Origin: Thalassospira sp. HF15
GTDB taxonomy: Bacteria; Pseudomonadota; Alphaproteobacteria; Rhodospirillales; Thalassospiraceae
Direction of reading: 5' to 3'
Length of the DNA: 64,000 bases
Assembly (NCBI RefSeq): GCF_011806525.1
Contig: NZ_JAAVKI010000006.1
Coordinates: 124,001-188,000 of the forward strand
The notes beneath the pieces are model-generated. The model was not told the DNA's origin. It did not search any database and worked only from the letters and a program-made list of their open reading frames with translations. Below, piece after piece: positions 51,935 to 60,043 of this stretch. The translations under genes were made by a program, and so were the position numbers. The stretch's first letter is position 1, and each line of letters opens with the position of its first letter.

Positions 51935-52579
51935 TCAGGCCGCTGATTGTTGTTCTGGGTCGCCTGCAACCTTGCAAAGCTTGTCCCGGTCAATACGCAT
52001 GGTGGATGGCATGCGCGGATTGCGGACAATCGCCCCTTCGCGTTTGAGATTGGCGATCATGCGGCTGGCCGTTTCGGTCGTGGTTGCCACGATATTTCCA
52101 AGCTTCTCCCGGTTGGGCAGCGACACCAGATCGTTATGGGCCGACCACAGCAAGAACCGGCAAATCCGGCGCATGGCCGATCCGGTACCAAAACTGATCT
52201 TGAGCTGCTGACCGTCCATGACTTCGCTTGCCAGAAGCGAGGTCACAGCGGCCTGTGTGCGTTGATCATTTTGCTGGGCGAGGCGAATGCGCTGGATCGG
52301 GATGCGTTTGATCACCGACGGTGCGATGGTTTCAATCACCAGTGCCGGATCGGTTACAGCAAGCATTTCAAGGCCAATCGGATCGCCGGGGCGATAAACC
52401 CGACAGACCTGTCTTTCGCCTTGTTCGGTATATTTGCAGCGGAGCGCCAGCCCGGATTCCACGATGTAAATATAGGTGTGGTCCTGGCTGTGATGTCCGA
52501 TGCTTGCATCGGATGGCAACGTCAAAACGGCGGGATCAGCAAGTTTTTCCAATACATGCAAGGCGTCGTCTTTGTTCAT
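51935..52579 (-). CDS. Crp/Fnr-family transcriptional regulator
   Basis: 214 residues from ATG 52579 (GGGAGATC upstream). It has a cNMP-binding-type beta-roll (TYIYIVESGLALRCKYTEQGERQVCRVYRPGDPIGLEML) and a C-terminal winged helix (RRICRFLLWSAHNDLVSLPNREKLGNIVATTTETASRMIANLKREGAI). The N terminus lacks the cysteine set of Fnr, so it is not an obvious oxygen sensor. Effector unknown. Confidence 0.88.
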   Translation of the reverse strand: MNKDDALHVLEKLADPAVLTLPSDASIGHHSQDHTYIYIVESGLALRCKYTEQGERQVCRVYRPGDPIGLEMLAVTDPALVIETIAPSVIKRIPIQRIRLAQQNDQRTQAAVTSLLASEVMDGQQLKISFGTGSAMRRICRFLLWSAHNDLVSLPNREKLGNIVATTTETASRMIANLKREGAIVRNPRMPSTMRIDRDKLCKVAGDPEQQSAA

Positions 52580-52781
52580 GGGGATCTCCCATTGGCAAAT
52601 TTTCAGATACGCGGCAAAGCCGTCGCGTATCGACACCAGTCTGTGAACCGGGGAGTGCCCCCGGGATCGCCGGCTTTACCGGCTGGAATTGCTTGAAAAT
52701 CGGATGGATGCACGTCCGCCAGATACATCTGTGGCGTAAAATCGCCAGCAAGGCTTTAAGAGAGCATGATCCGAATTCCGA

Positions 52782-53237
52782 TCAGACCGAGGCGGGCGGT
52801 GCGCGCGGGGATGCGGCAATCTGGCAGAAGTCGTGCAGACGTGCCGTTATATGCAGGGCAGTGACCTTGTTTGACAGCCGGACACGCTGGACCAGCGGCA
52901 ATTCAGGTTCTACCGGCATGCCAACCGCATGGTTGCCAAGGCCGCAACTGGCGCACTGGAAACCATCAAACGCATCCGAACTGTGCGGATAGGGCGTACC
53001 ATTATCGGCAAGGTCGGCGGGCACCGAAATCGTTTTGATGCCATTGGCGGTACAAATGATCAGGGGAACGTAGGTCGGTGCGTTACTCGCCGTGCTGACG
53101 ATACCGGTCGGTTCGGCGGCCATCGCCACAGGTGCGTGCATGAAGCCAAACAACAACGCGTTGACCAGCAACAGCCACGCCACACATAGTGACAGTGTGC
53201 GTCTGGCAGCCAAGCAGTTGAGAGGCGTGAAATACAC
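52782..53237 (-). CDS. DUF2946-like exported protein
   Basis: About 151 residues. A signal-type segment (SLCVAWLLLVNALLFGFMHAPVAMA) precedes a short mature protein with VPLIICTANGIKTISVPADLAD, a C-A-S-C-G-L-G-N-H motif and a C-terminal R-x-P/A-R-A-P-P tail. This is the DUF2946 pattern (a paired-cysteine His motif, possibly metal-related). The start is uncertain: GTG 53237 is chosen, while TTG 53282 would add 15 residues. It is isolated on the reverse strand. Confidence 0.65.
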   Translation of the reverse strand: MYFTPLNCLAARRTLSLCVAWLLLVNALLFGFMHAPVAMAAEPTGIVSTASNAPTYVPLIICTANGIKTISVPADLADNGTPYPHSSDAFDGFQCASCGLGNHAVGMPVEPELPLVQRVRLSNKVTALHITARLHDFCQIAASPRAPPASV

Positions 53238-53406
53238 GGGCTTCGTCCCAATCAGGAAAAACGAGAAGCAAATCAAACGCAAATCGTTCTAATGATTTTG
53301 AATAGACCCTTGAAAGCACCGTGTCAAAGCTTCGCGTTGTGAACCAGTTATCAGTATTTCTTTATAATCGTTCTGATGTGCCGGGCTGAGCCCGGCACAT
53401 ACTGGA

Positions 53407-54297
53407 TCAGGCCGTTGCCTTGCGGGCAAGTCTTGCCATGGAAATGCGCAACATCACAACGCCTGTAATGGCGACCGCGCCACCGATCAGGGTCAGGATA
53501 TCAGGCGTAATACCGTTCAGACTCCATGCCAGCACCACCGCAATCGGCGGCACCAGATATAAGAAGTTTGCCGCCGACGCCGGACCAAAATGGCCAATGG
53601 CAAAGCTCCAGGTCGCGTAGCCAAGCGATGCAGAGATAAATCCAAGGAACAATACTGCCGAAATTACCGACACTGGTGCCATGCTGATTTGTGCCATGCC
53701 GTCAGGCAACCAAGGGGTCAGCCAAAGCGCGCCGGTGATCAGCGTCCAGCAGGTGCAGGTCGCAGGCCCATAGCGTGCAATGACCCCGCGCACCAGAACG
53801 AAGTAGGTGGCTGACAGGATTGATGCCAACAGGATCAGCGAACTGCCATTGCCAAACGTCATCGGACCGGGTTGACCAAAGGCAATCAGAACCACACCGG
53901 AAAAACTGACAGCCGTGGCAATCCAGGCCCCGATCCCGAACCGGTCGCGCAAGAACACGGTGGCAAGCATCGCCGTCCAGATCGGAAGGGTATTGATGAT
54001 AAAGCTAGCAGCCCCCGGTGATACGGTTTGCTGCCCGGTATTGAGCAGCCAGTTATAGATGCTGATGCCAAGCGCACCACCCAGACCAAGCCGGGCAAGA
54101 TCAACCAGACTGGGCATTGCCGGACGTGTGACCAGAAGCCAGATGACAGCTGGACAGGCCGCAAGTGCAAAGCGCACAGCGGCAAGTGGCAGGGGATCAA
54201 GCGAGGCCAGGGCAACCCCGATCAGCGGGAAGGCCGCCGCCCAGGAAAGAACCGTAATCAGGGCACAAGCAAGACCAAGTGTGGCGCGTGAAAACAT
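53407..54297 (-). CDS. EamA/DMT-family transporter
   Basis: 296 residues, ten predicted helices in two EamA halves: VLSWAAAFPLIGVALASLDPLPLAAVRFALAA begins the first, ILLASILSATYFVLVRGVIARYG the second. ATG 54297 follows AAGGAAAC by 6 bases. Drug/metabolite exporters of this type move amino acids or other small metabolites outward. It is divergent from a LysR regulator that probably controls it. Confidence 0.9.
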   Translation of the reverse strand: MFSRATLGLACALITVLSWAAAFPLIGVALASLDPLPLAAVRFALAACPAVIWLLVTRPAMPSLVDLARLGLGGALGISIYNWLLNTGQQTVSPGAASFIINTLPIWTAMLATVFLRDRFGIGAWIATAVSFSGVVLIAFGQPGPMTFGNGSSLILLASILSATYFVLVRGVIARYGPATCTCWTLITGALWLTPWLPDGMAQISMAPVSVISAVLFLGFISASLGYATWSFAIGHFGPASAANFLYLVPPIAVVLAWSLNGITPDILTLIGGAVAITGVVMLRISMARLARKATA

Positions 54298-54393
54298 CAC
54301 CGTTTCCTTTGCTACATATCAAGAAATCTGTCTCTGATCTTGCTGATAACGCGATCATGGATGTTGACATAGAACATAGCTTGGGGATCAGAT

Positions 54394-55293
54394 GTGCATA
54401 TGATGCACAGCAATGACTTTCCTCTTCCGCCCCTTGCCCTGTTGCCCGCGGTGATCGCTGCGGCGCGCAACGGGTCCTTTTCGGCTGCTGCCCTGGAAAT
54501 GGGGGTTACGCACAGCGTGATCAGCCGCCACGTCGCACAGGTCGAACAGTGGTTGGGCTATGATCTTTTTGAACGCTATGGCCGCGGGGTGCGCCCGACA
54601 CCCGATGGTCAGCGCTTCCTGCGTGAAACCCAGGCGGCAATTGATCTTTTGTCACAGGGGGCACAGCCGTGGCGGCAGCGTCGCGGACCGGATGTGATCA
54701 AAATCAGCCTGCTGCCATCCTATGCCCGTATCTGGTTTCTTGAACTCGTGCCCGATATCGAGCGTGACTTGAATGTGCGGCTTGAGCTTGAGATTTCCGA
54801 GCGGTTGGCAGATTTCAACGACGGGCAAACTGATATCGCCATCCGGTGTGGCAAGGGGCAGTGGCAGGGCACCAAATCCAGCTTGCTGTTTTCCGATGAT
54901 CTTGTGCCGTTGATTTCGCCGAGGCTTCTGGCCGGGCAGGATCCGAACAGCCTTGATGCCAAGGCGATCTCGAACCTGCCGCTTCTTAATGACAGCGACG
55001 CAACCGGTTGGCGCCATTGGCTGGCCGCGCATGGGGTAAAGTACCGGCAAAAGCCGTCTGATCGCCGATTTGAGGATTACAGCGTCGGGCTGTGTGCCGC
55101 GGAAGCCGGGCTTGGTGTGATACTTGCGCGCTTGCCGTTTTCTAACACGGCGATTGAAAAACATGACCTGATCATGCTGCCCTATCGCCCCATCAGAAGC
55201 CCGCTTGCGACCTTTTTGGTGCAGCCTGCTTATGAACAGCGCCCGGCTGTGCGCGCGGTGGCGGAACGCCTGATTGAGGCGGCCCGGGGCTGA
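54394..55293 (+). CDS. LysR-family transcriptional regulator (GcvA-like)
   Basis: 299 residues from GTG 54394 (GGGGA 6 bases upstream; ATG 54400 or 54403 also possible). The helix-turn-helix (LPAVIAAARNGSFSAAALEMGVTHSVISRHVAQVEQWLGYDLFERYGRGVRPTPDGQ) and the effector region with L-L-P-S-Y-A-R-I-W-F, DIAIRCGKGQW resemble the GcvA/AmpR branch. It is divergent from the EamA exporter, with both promoters in the 96-base gap, a common regulator-exporter pair. Confidence 0.9.
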   Translation: MHMMHSNDFPLPPLALLPAVIAAARNGSFSAAALEMGVTHSVISRHVAQVEQWLGYDLFERYGRGVRPTPDGQRFLRETQAAIDLLSQGAQPWRQRRGPDVIKISLLPSYARIWFLELVPDIERDLNVRLELEISERLADFNDGQTDIAIRCGKGQWQGTKSSLLFSDDLVPLISPRLLAGQDPNSLDAKAISNLPLLNDSDATGWRHWLAAHGVKYRQKPSDRRFEDYSVGLCAAEAGLGVILARLPFSNTAIEKHDLIMLPYRPIRSPLATFLVQPAYEQRPAVRAVAERLIEAARG

Positions 55294-55396
55294 GCATCGG
55301 GAACTTGTTCTATTCGATATGCGTTAGATGGACTATAATTTGCAGTAATTTCAGGTTGATATTGCTGCGATCCACAGCAGTCAGGAGCACATCACC

Positions 55397-55966
55397 ATGA
55401 CATTGATCGTAAATGACGGTACGCCGGAAATGCGCGGACTTCTTGATAAAAGCCGCAAGCGGCTGCGCAATGTCGGGATCATCATGCTTGTGCTTGGCGT
55501 GCTTGCGGTGGCCTTTCCGTTTGTCACGACCGTTGCCTTTAAAACCGTGATTGGATGGCTGTTTCTGATCGGGGCGTTTGGCCATTTTTATGGTGCATGG
55601 AATGCCGATACACCGACGCGACGCAGCCTTGATATCATTCAGGGGGCTGTCTTTGCCCTGATTGGTGGCTGGCTGGCCTTCATGCCGGAAGGCGGGCTTG
55701 TAACCCTGACCGTGTTGCTGGCGATTGCCTTTTTGCTGCATGGGCTTTTTGAAACCATGATGGGCTTGTGGCTTAAACAGTTTCCGGGCTGGAAATGGAT
55801 GCTGGTTTCTGGCGGGATTTCGGTGCTGGCCGGTATTCTGATCTTCGCCGAACTGCCGAGCTCGGCAACGTGGGCGATTGGTTTGCTGCTTGGCGTTAAC
55901 CTGTTATCGTCGGGGTTGAGCTACCTGATGGTATCGATGGCGATGGGCAAGGTCTCGCAGGGGTAA
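55397..55966 (+). CDS. HdeD-family membrane protein
   Basis: 189 residues with six helices and the HdeD pattern of paired helices (GIIMLVLGVLAVAFPFVTTVAFKTVIGWLFLIGAF, then LDIIQGAVFALIGGWLAFMPEGG, FLLHGLFETMMGLWLKQFPGWKWMLVSGGISVLAGILIF). HdeD relates to acid resistance in Escherichia coli; elsewhere its role is unknown. AGGAGCACATCACC precedes the ATG. Confidence 0.88.
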   Translation: MTLIVNDGTPEMRGLLDKSRKRLRNVGIIMLVLGVLAVAFPFVTTVAFKTVIGWLFLIGAFGHFYGAWNADTPTRRSLDIIQGAVFALIGGWLAFMPEGGLVTLTVLLAIAFLLHGLFETMMGLWLKQFPGWKWMLVSGGISVLAGILIFAELPSSATWAIGLLLGVNLLSSGLSYLMVSMAMGKVSQG

Positions 55967-56027
55967 CGCAATACCCGCATGTCCTTGATATCGTCAGCAT
56001 GACCTTTAAGGCCGACCTTGAAAGGGG

Positions 56028-56660
56028 ATGGCGATGACAGATATCGGAAGCCTTGCGACCATTGCCGTGGCCTTTTTTGTCGCGGCGGCATCGCCCGGGC
56101 CAGCCACCCTTGCCCTGGCCTCTGTCTCCATGGGATCGGGGCGAAAATCCGGTCTTTTGTTTGGTGCAGGGCTTTCGGTCGGGCTTGGTGTCTGGGGGCT
56201 GGTGGCGGCCATTGGCCTTGGCAGTGTTTTGCAGGCCTCAAGTCATGCGTTGATGATCTTGAAGATTCTGGGCGGTGCCTATCTGATCTGGCTGGCCTGG
56301 CTTTCTGCATGTTCTGCTTCGCGCCCGTCAAAAGCGCATAGATCAGAACCACGCCGGATATCGCGCGGGTTCTGGCAAGGATTGATCCTTAATCTTTCAA
56401 ACCCCAAGGCGGTGTTTGCCTGGATGGCTGTATTGTCGGTCGGGCTTGGCGAAGGCAGTGATGCGGGGCAGGTCGCATTGGCAGCTGGCATATGCGTGAT
56501 GCTTGGGTTTGCGATCTATGGGTTCTATGCGCTGATGTTTTCGACATCCGGTGCGATGGCGGTCTATGCCCGTGCGCGGCGCTGGATCGAAGGTGCGGTT
56601 GCCGGGCTGTTTGCCCTTGCCGGTTTTGGACTGATCCGTTCGGCCTTTGTGCGGTCCTGA
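56028..56660 (+). CDS. LysE-family amino acid exporter
   Basis: 210 residues, six helices. The family opening AAASPGPATLALASVSMGSGRKSGLLFGAGLSVGLGVWG, the ILKILGGAYLIWLAW helix and SRGFWQGLILNLSNPKAVFAWMAVLSVG are characteristic of LysE/RhtB transporters, which export amino acids. ATG 56028 or 56034 may be the start (GGGGATGGCG precedes). It follows the HdeD gene by 61 bases on the same strand. Confidence 0.88.
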   Translation: MAMTDIGSLATIAVAFFVAAASPGPATLALASVSMGSGRKSGLLFGAGLSVGLGVWGLVAAIGLGSVLQASSHALMILKILGGAYLIWLAWLSACSASRPSKAHRSEPRRISRGFWQGLILNLSNPKAVFAWMAVLSVGLGEGSDAGQVALAAGICVMLGFAIYGFYALMFSTSGAMAVYARARRWIEGAVAGLFALAGFGLIRSAFVRS

Positions 56661-56749
56661 CCAAAGGCCCAATGCGCTATCTAATGGTATCGACGGTAAA
56701 ATTCCGGCATGATGATGTAATCATATATGCGAAAAGACCGGGGTAAGGG

Positions 56750-58681
56750 ATGGCGCAATATCCAATTGACGATACATTGCAGCGGTTTGACGATGCCCTG
56801 TCAGCACCGCAGCTTAACCGCGCTATCTTAAGTGTCACCCTGCTTGCCATGGCGGGGCACTTTATCCTGATGTTTACCGGGCAGTTTGGGGTGCCCGACA
56901 TGTTGATGGGCCACCGCACCGCCGACTTGCCGCTGTTTGTCCTGTTTATCGTTGGTGGCCTGCCTATTTTAGGCCAACTGGCGATCAAGCTTTTGCGCCG
57001 GGAAATGGGGGCGGATTTTCTCGCCGCCATTTCCTTTGTTACCGGTGTTGTTCTTGCCGAGTATCTTGCGGCCAGTCTGATCATTCTCATGCTGACCGGT
57101 GGGCAGGTTCTGGAAGGCTTTGCCATGCGCAAGGCGTCCTCGGCCCTTAATGCCTTGGCCCGGCGCATGCCCAGTGTCGCGCATCGCAAGGATGCGACAG
57201 GCGAGATCACCGATATTGCCCTTGATGATGTGGCCGTTGATGATCTGATTGCGGTCTTTCCCCATGAAACAGCGCCGGTTGATGGTGTGGTGGTCGATGG
57301 CCATGGCAGCATGGATGAAAGCTATCTGACCGGTGAACCCTATGTGGTGGCCAAGGCACCGGGGACGGCGGTGCTGTCGGGCGCAATCAATGGCGAGGCG
57401 GTTCTGATCATTCGGGCCGAAAAACGCGCGCGCGATTCCCGCTATGCCCAAATCATGAATGTCATGGCCGAGGCTGAACAGAAACGCCCGCGCATTCGTC
57501 GCATCGGCGATCAGATTGGCGCGTGGTTTGCCCCGGCTGCATTGTTGTTTGCAATACTTGTCGGGTATCTCAGCGATGATTCATCACGCTTTCTGGCGGT
57601 GTTGGTGGTGGCGACACCGTGCCCGCTTCTGATTGCCATTCCGATCACGGTGATGAGTGCGATTTCGATTGCCGCCCGGCGCGGGATTGTCATTCGGGAT
57701 CCGACGGTGCTTGAACGCTTGCCAACCTGTGAAACGGCGATCTTTGACAAGACCGGCACGCTGACGTATGGCCGCCCGGAACTGGTTGATGTTCTGCCGG
57801 GACCGGATATGGACGGCAATCTTGTCTTGCGGCTGGCGGCCAGTCTGGAACGCTATTCCAAGCATCCGCTGGCCTCGGCCGTTCTGGCGGCGGCCCGTGA
57901 TCGCAATCTGCCGCTTGATGAGGTCAATCATGCCTCGGAAAAGCCGGGGCAGGGCCTGAGCGGGCAGGCGGATGGTCATGAAGTTGCCGTTACCCATCGC
58001 AACAAACTGATGAAGTCTGATCCCGATATCGCGGCCCAGTTGCCTGAAACGGCGGCCGGCCTTGAATGCGTGGTGCTGGTCGATGGCAAATATGGCGCGA
58101 CGTTCCGCTTCCGCGATACCCCACGCGCCGAGGGCGAAAGCTTTGTCGGTCATCTGGGCGACATCCATCATTTCAAAAAGGTGATGTTGCTTTCGGGTGA
58201 CCGCGAAAGCGAGGTCAGCTATCTGTCCGATCTGCTGGGTATTTCCGAAAGCCTGGCATCGCAAAGCCCGGAGCAGAAAGTCGCCATCGTGCGCCAAGAA
58301 ACCGCCAAGGCACCAACCCTGTTCATGGGGGATGGCATCAACGATGCACCGGCATTGGCGGTTGCCACGGTCGGCATTGCCTTTGGCAAGGAAAGTGCGG
58401 TGACCGCCGATGCCGCCGGGGCCGTCATCCCAGAAGCCTCATTGGTCACCGTCGACGAACTCCTTCACATCAGCATGGCGATGCGCCGCATCCTTCTGCA
58501 AAGCGTGATTGGTGGTATGGTGCTGTCGGTCCTTGCCATGGGCTTTGCCGCAGGTGGCTTTATCACCCCGGTGGCCGGGGCGCTTTTGCAGGAAGTGATC
58601 GATATTATCGCCATCCTGAATGCGCTGAGGTTGGCGCTGCGTCACGATATCGATGCGGATATTGTTGAGGATGATTTTTGA
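56750..58681 (+). CDS. P1B-type heavy-metal ATPase with TPCPLL motif
   Basis: 643 residues. It has the phosphorylation site DKTGT (333-337), GDGIND (527-532), the conserved SKHPLA (H372-P373) and, in the transmembrane metal site, TPCPLL (289-294). The second cysteine of the usual CPC is therefore Leu, as in a subgroup of P1B ATPases. No N-terminal heavy-metal-associated domain (no CxxC) precedes the first helix. It should pump a divalent or monovalent metal ion out of the cytoplasm; the metal is not predictable. The start at 56750 has GGTAAGGG upstream. Confidence 0.88.
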   Translation: MAQYPIDDTLQRFDDALSAPQLNRAILSVTLLAMAGHFILMFTGQFGVPDMLMGHRTADLPLFVLFIVGGLPILGQLAIKLLRREMGADFLAAISFVTGVVLAEYLAASLIILMLTGGQVLEGFAMRKASSALNALARRMPSVAHRKDATGEITDIALDDVAVDDLIAVFPHETAPVDGVVVDGHGSMDESYLTGEPYVVAKAPGTAVLSGAINGEAVLIIRAEKRARDSRYAQIMNVMAEAEQKRPRIRRIGDQIGAWFAPAALLFAILVGYLSDDSSRFLAVLVVATPCPLLIAIPITVMSAISIAARRGIVIRDPTVLERLPTCETAIFDKTGTLTYGRPELVDVLPGPDMDGNLVLRLAASLERYSKHPLASAVLAAARDRNLPLDEVNHASEKPGQGLSGQADGHEVAVTHRNKLMKSDPDIAAQLPETAAGLECVVLVDGKYGATFRFRDTPRAEGESFVGHLGDIHHFKKVMLLSGDRESEVSYLSDLLGISESLASQSPEQKVAIVRQETAKAPTLFMGDGINDAPALAVATVGIAFGKESAVTADAAGAVIPEASLVTVDELLHISMAMRRILLQSVIGGMVLSVLAMGFAAGGFITPVAGALLQEVIDIIAILNALRLALRHDIDADIVEDDF

Positions 58682-58686
58682 CAGCT

Positions 58687-60000
58687 TTAAGTGCCGTCTG
58701 AATTTTCGACTGCCGCGGCAATTTGGGCGATTGCCGTTTTGATGCCGTCTTCATGGGTGATCTCACGCGACATGCGTTCGGCGTTGTTGCGATATGATGG
58801 CGTTTTGAAAACGGTCTGTATCTGCTTTGCCAGAAGCGTTGCATCAAGTTTTGCAGGCTTTATCGGCCTTGGGGAAACGCCAAGCTTGTGCAGGCGTTTT
58901 GCCCAGAAGGGTTGATCCCCGAAAAACGGAATGATGATGGATGGGCGCCCGGCGCGGAGGGCTGCTGCGCAGGTGCCGGCACCGCCATGATGGATGACGA
59001 TATCGACCTTGGTGAACAGCCAGTCATGGGGAACCTCTTTGACCGCAAAGATATTGTCGGGCCAGTCAATGTCATGCATACCGCCCCAGCCGGTGGCAAC
59101 AATGGCCGCTACGTCCGATCCAGACGACTGTGATGCCGCCTTGGCGATCATCTGTGCCATCGCACCGGGATCATTCCCGTGCATGGATCCGAAGCCGATA
59201 TAGATCAGGTTTTTATGGCTTTCGACGAACTTTTGTAACGCCGGATCAGGCGCCTGTGTTTGCGGGCTGTTATCAAGAAACCAGTATCCGGTGACGGTTG
59301 CGTGTTTGGGCCAGTCATCGGGGCGGGCAATTACGGCCTCGCTAAAGGCATGAATGATTGGAAGTGCGCCGGACTGGCAGGATTTGACGATATCCAGATC
59401 CTTGGCCTTGATGCCGTTCTGGCGTCGTTCTGCCCAGCGACAAACTTGCCGACGTAACGTTGCGTTCAAAAGTCTGCACATCAGCTTGCTGGTCAGAAGG
59501 TTATAGCAGCGCCCCAGACCGCCACGAAAACCCAGATCAGGGATGCCCATATGCGGATAATCCCCGGTCGGGATAAAGGAGGGGATCAGTTGCGCCATGA
59601 CGGTCGGAATGCCGAAATGACGGCCAATGGCAAACGCGCCAAAGGTCTTGGGATGAAAGACGATGACGTCCGGTTTGTCTTGGCTGATGGTCTTGAAGAT
59701 ATCATCAAGCAGCACGTCCTGAAGGCCGCGCGTCTTTTTGCCAAGTGCGATCAGGGATGTGATTTTCTGAAACCGGGACGCCTTCGGATCGGCCGAACTG
59801 GCAAAAAGTCGGTCATCCATCAGGGCAATCAGCGCATCGGTCAGGGCTTCGAATTCAAGGTCATATTCGGTGACAAAACCGGCAAAGCGTTCGGGGGCCG
59901 CCAATGTCACCCGGTGTCCCTGCTGGAGTAATCCACGGCCAAGGGCGACAAAGGGCTGCACATCGCCGCGCGTTCCATAGGTCATCAGCATGACATGCAT
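58687..60000 (-). CDS. UDP-dependent (sterol-type) glycosyltransferase, GT1/GT28-like
   Basis: 437 residues. It starts MHVMLMTYGTRGDVQPFVALGRGLLQQGHRVTLAAPERF, the hallmark of sterol/macrolide-type GT1 enzymes. The donor site is in VIHHGGAGTCAAALRAGRPSIIIPFFGDQPFWAKRL, with the His-His-Gly-Gly-Ala-Gly-Thr motif. Likely acceptors are lipids or small hydrophobic molecules (inference). It lies tail to tail with the P-type ATPase and tail to head with nothing obvious upstream. Confidence 0.88.
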   Translation of the reverse strand: MHVMLMTYGTRGDVQPFVALGRGLLQQGHRVTLAAPERFAGFVTEYDLEFEALTDALIALMDDRLFASSADPKASRFQKITSLIALGKKTRGLQDVLLDDIFKTISQDKPDVIVFHPKTFGAFAIGRHFGIPTVMAQLIPSFIPTGDYPHMGIPDLGFRGGLGRCYNLLTSKLMCRLLNATLRRQVCRWAERRQNGIKAKDLDIVKSCQSGALPIIHAFSEAVIARPDDWPKHATVTGYWFLDNSPQTQAPDPALQKFVESHKNLIYIGFGSMHGNDPGAMAQMIAKAASQSSGSDVAAIVATGWGGMHDIDWPDNIFAVKEVPHDWLFTKVDIVIHHGGAGTCAAALRAGRPSIIIPFFGDQPFWAKRLHKLGVSPRPIKPAKLDATLLAKQIQTVFKTPSYRNNAERMSREITHEDGIKTAIAQIAAAVENSDGT

Positions 60001-60043
60001 GGTGCGTCCTTTCCGCCGTCACAATTGAGGCCAAAGAAACCGA

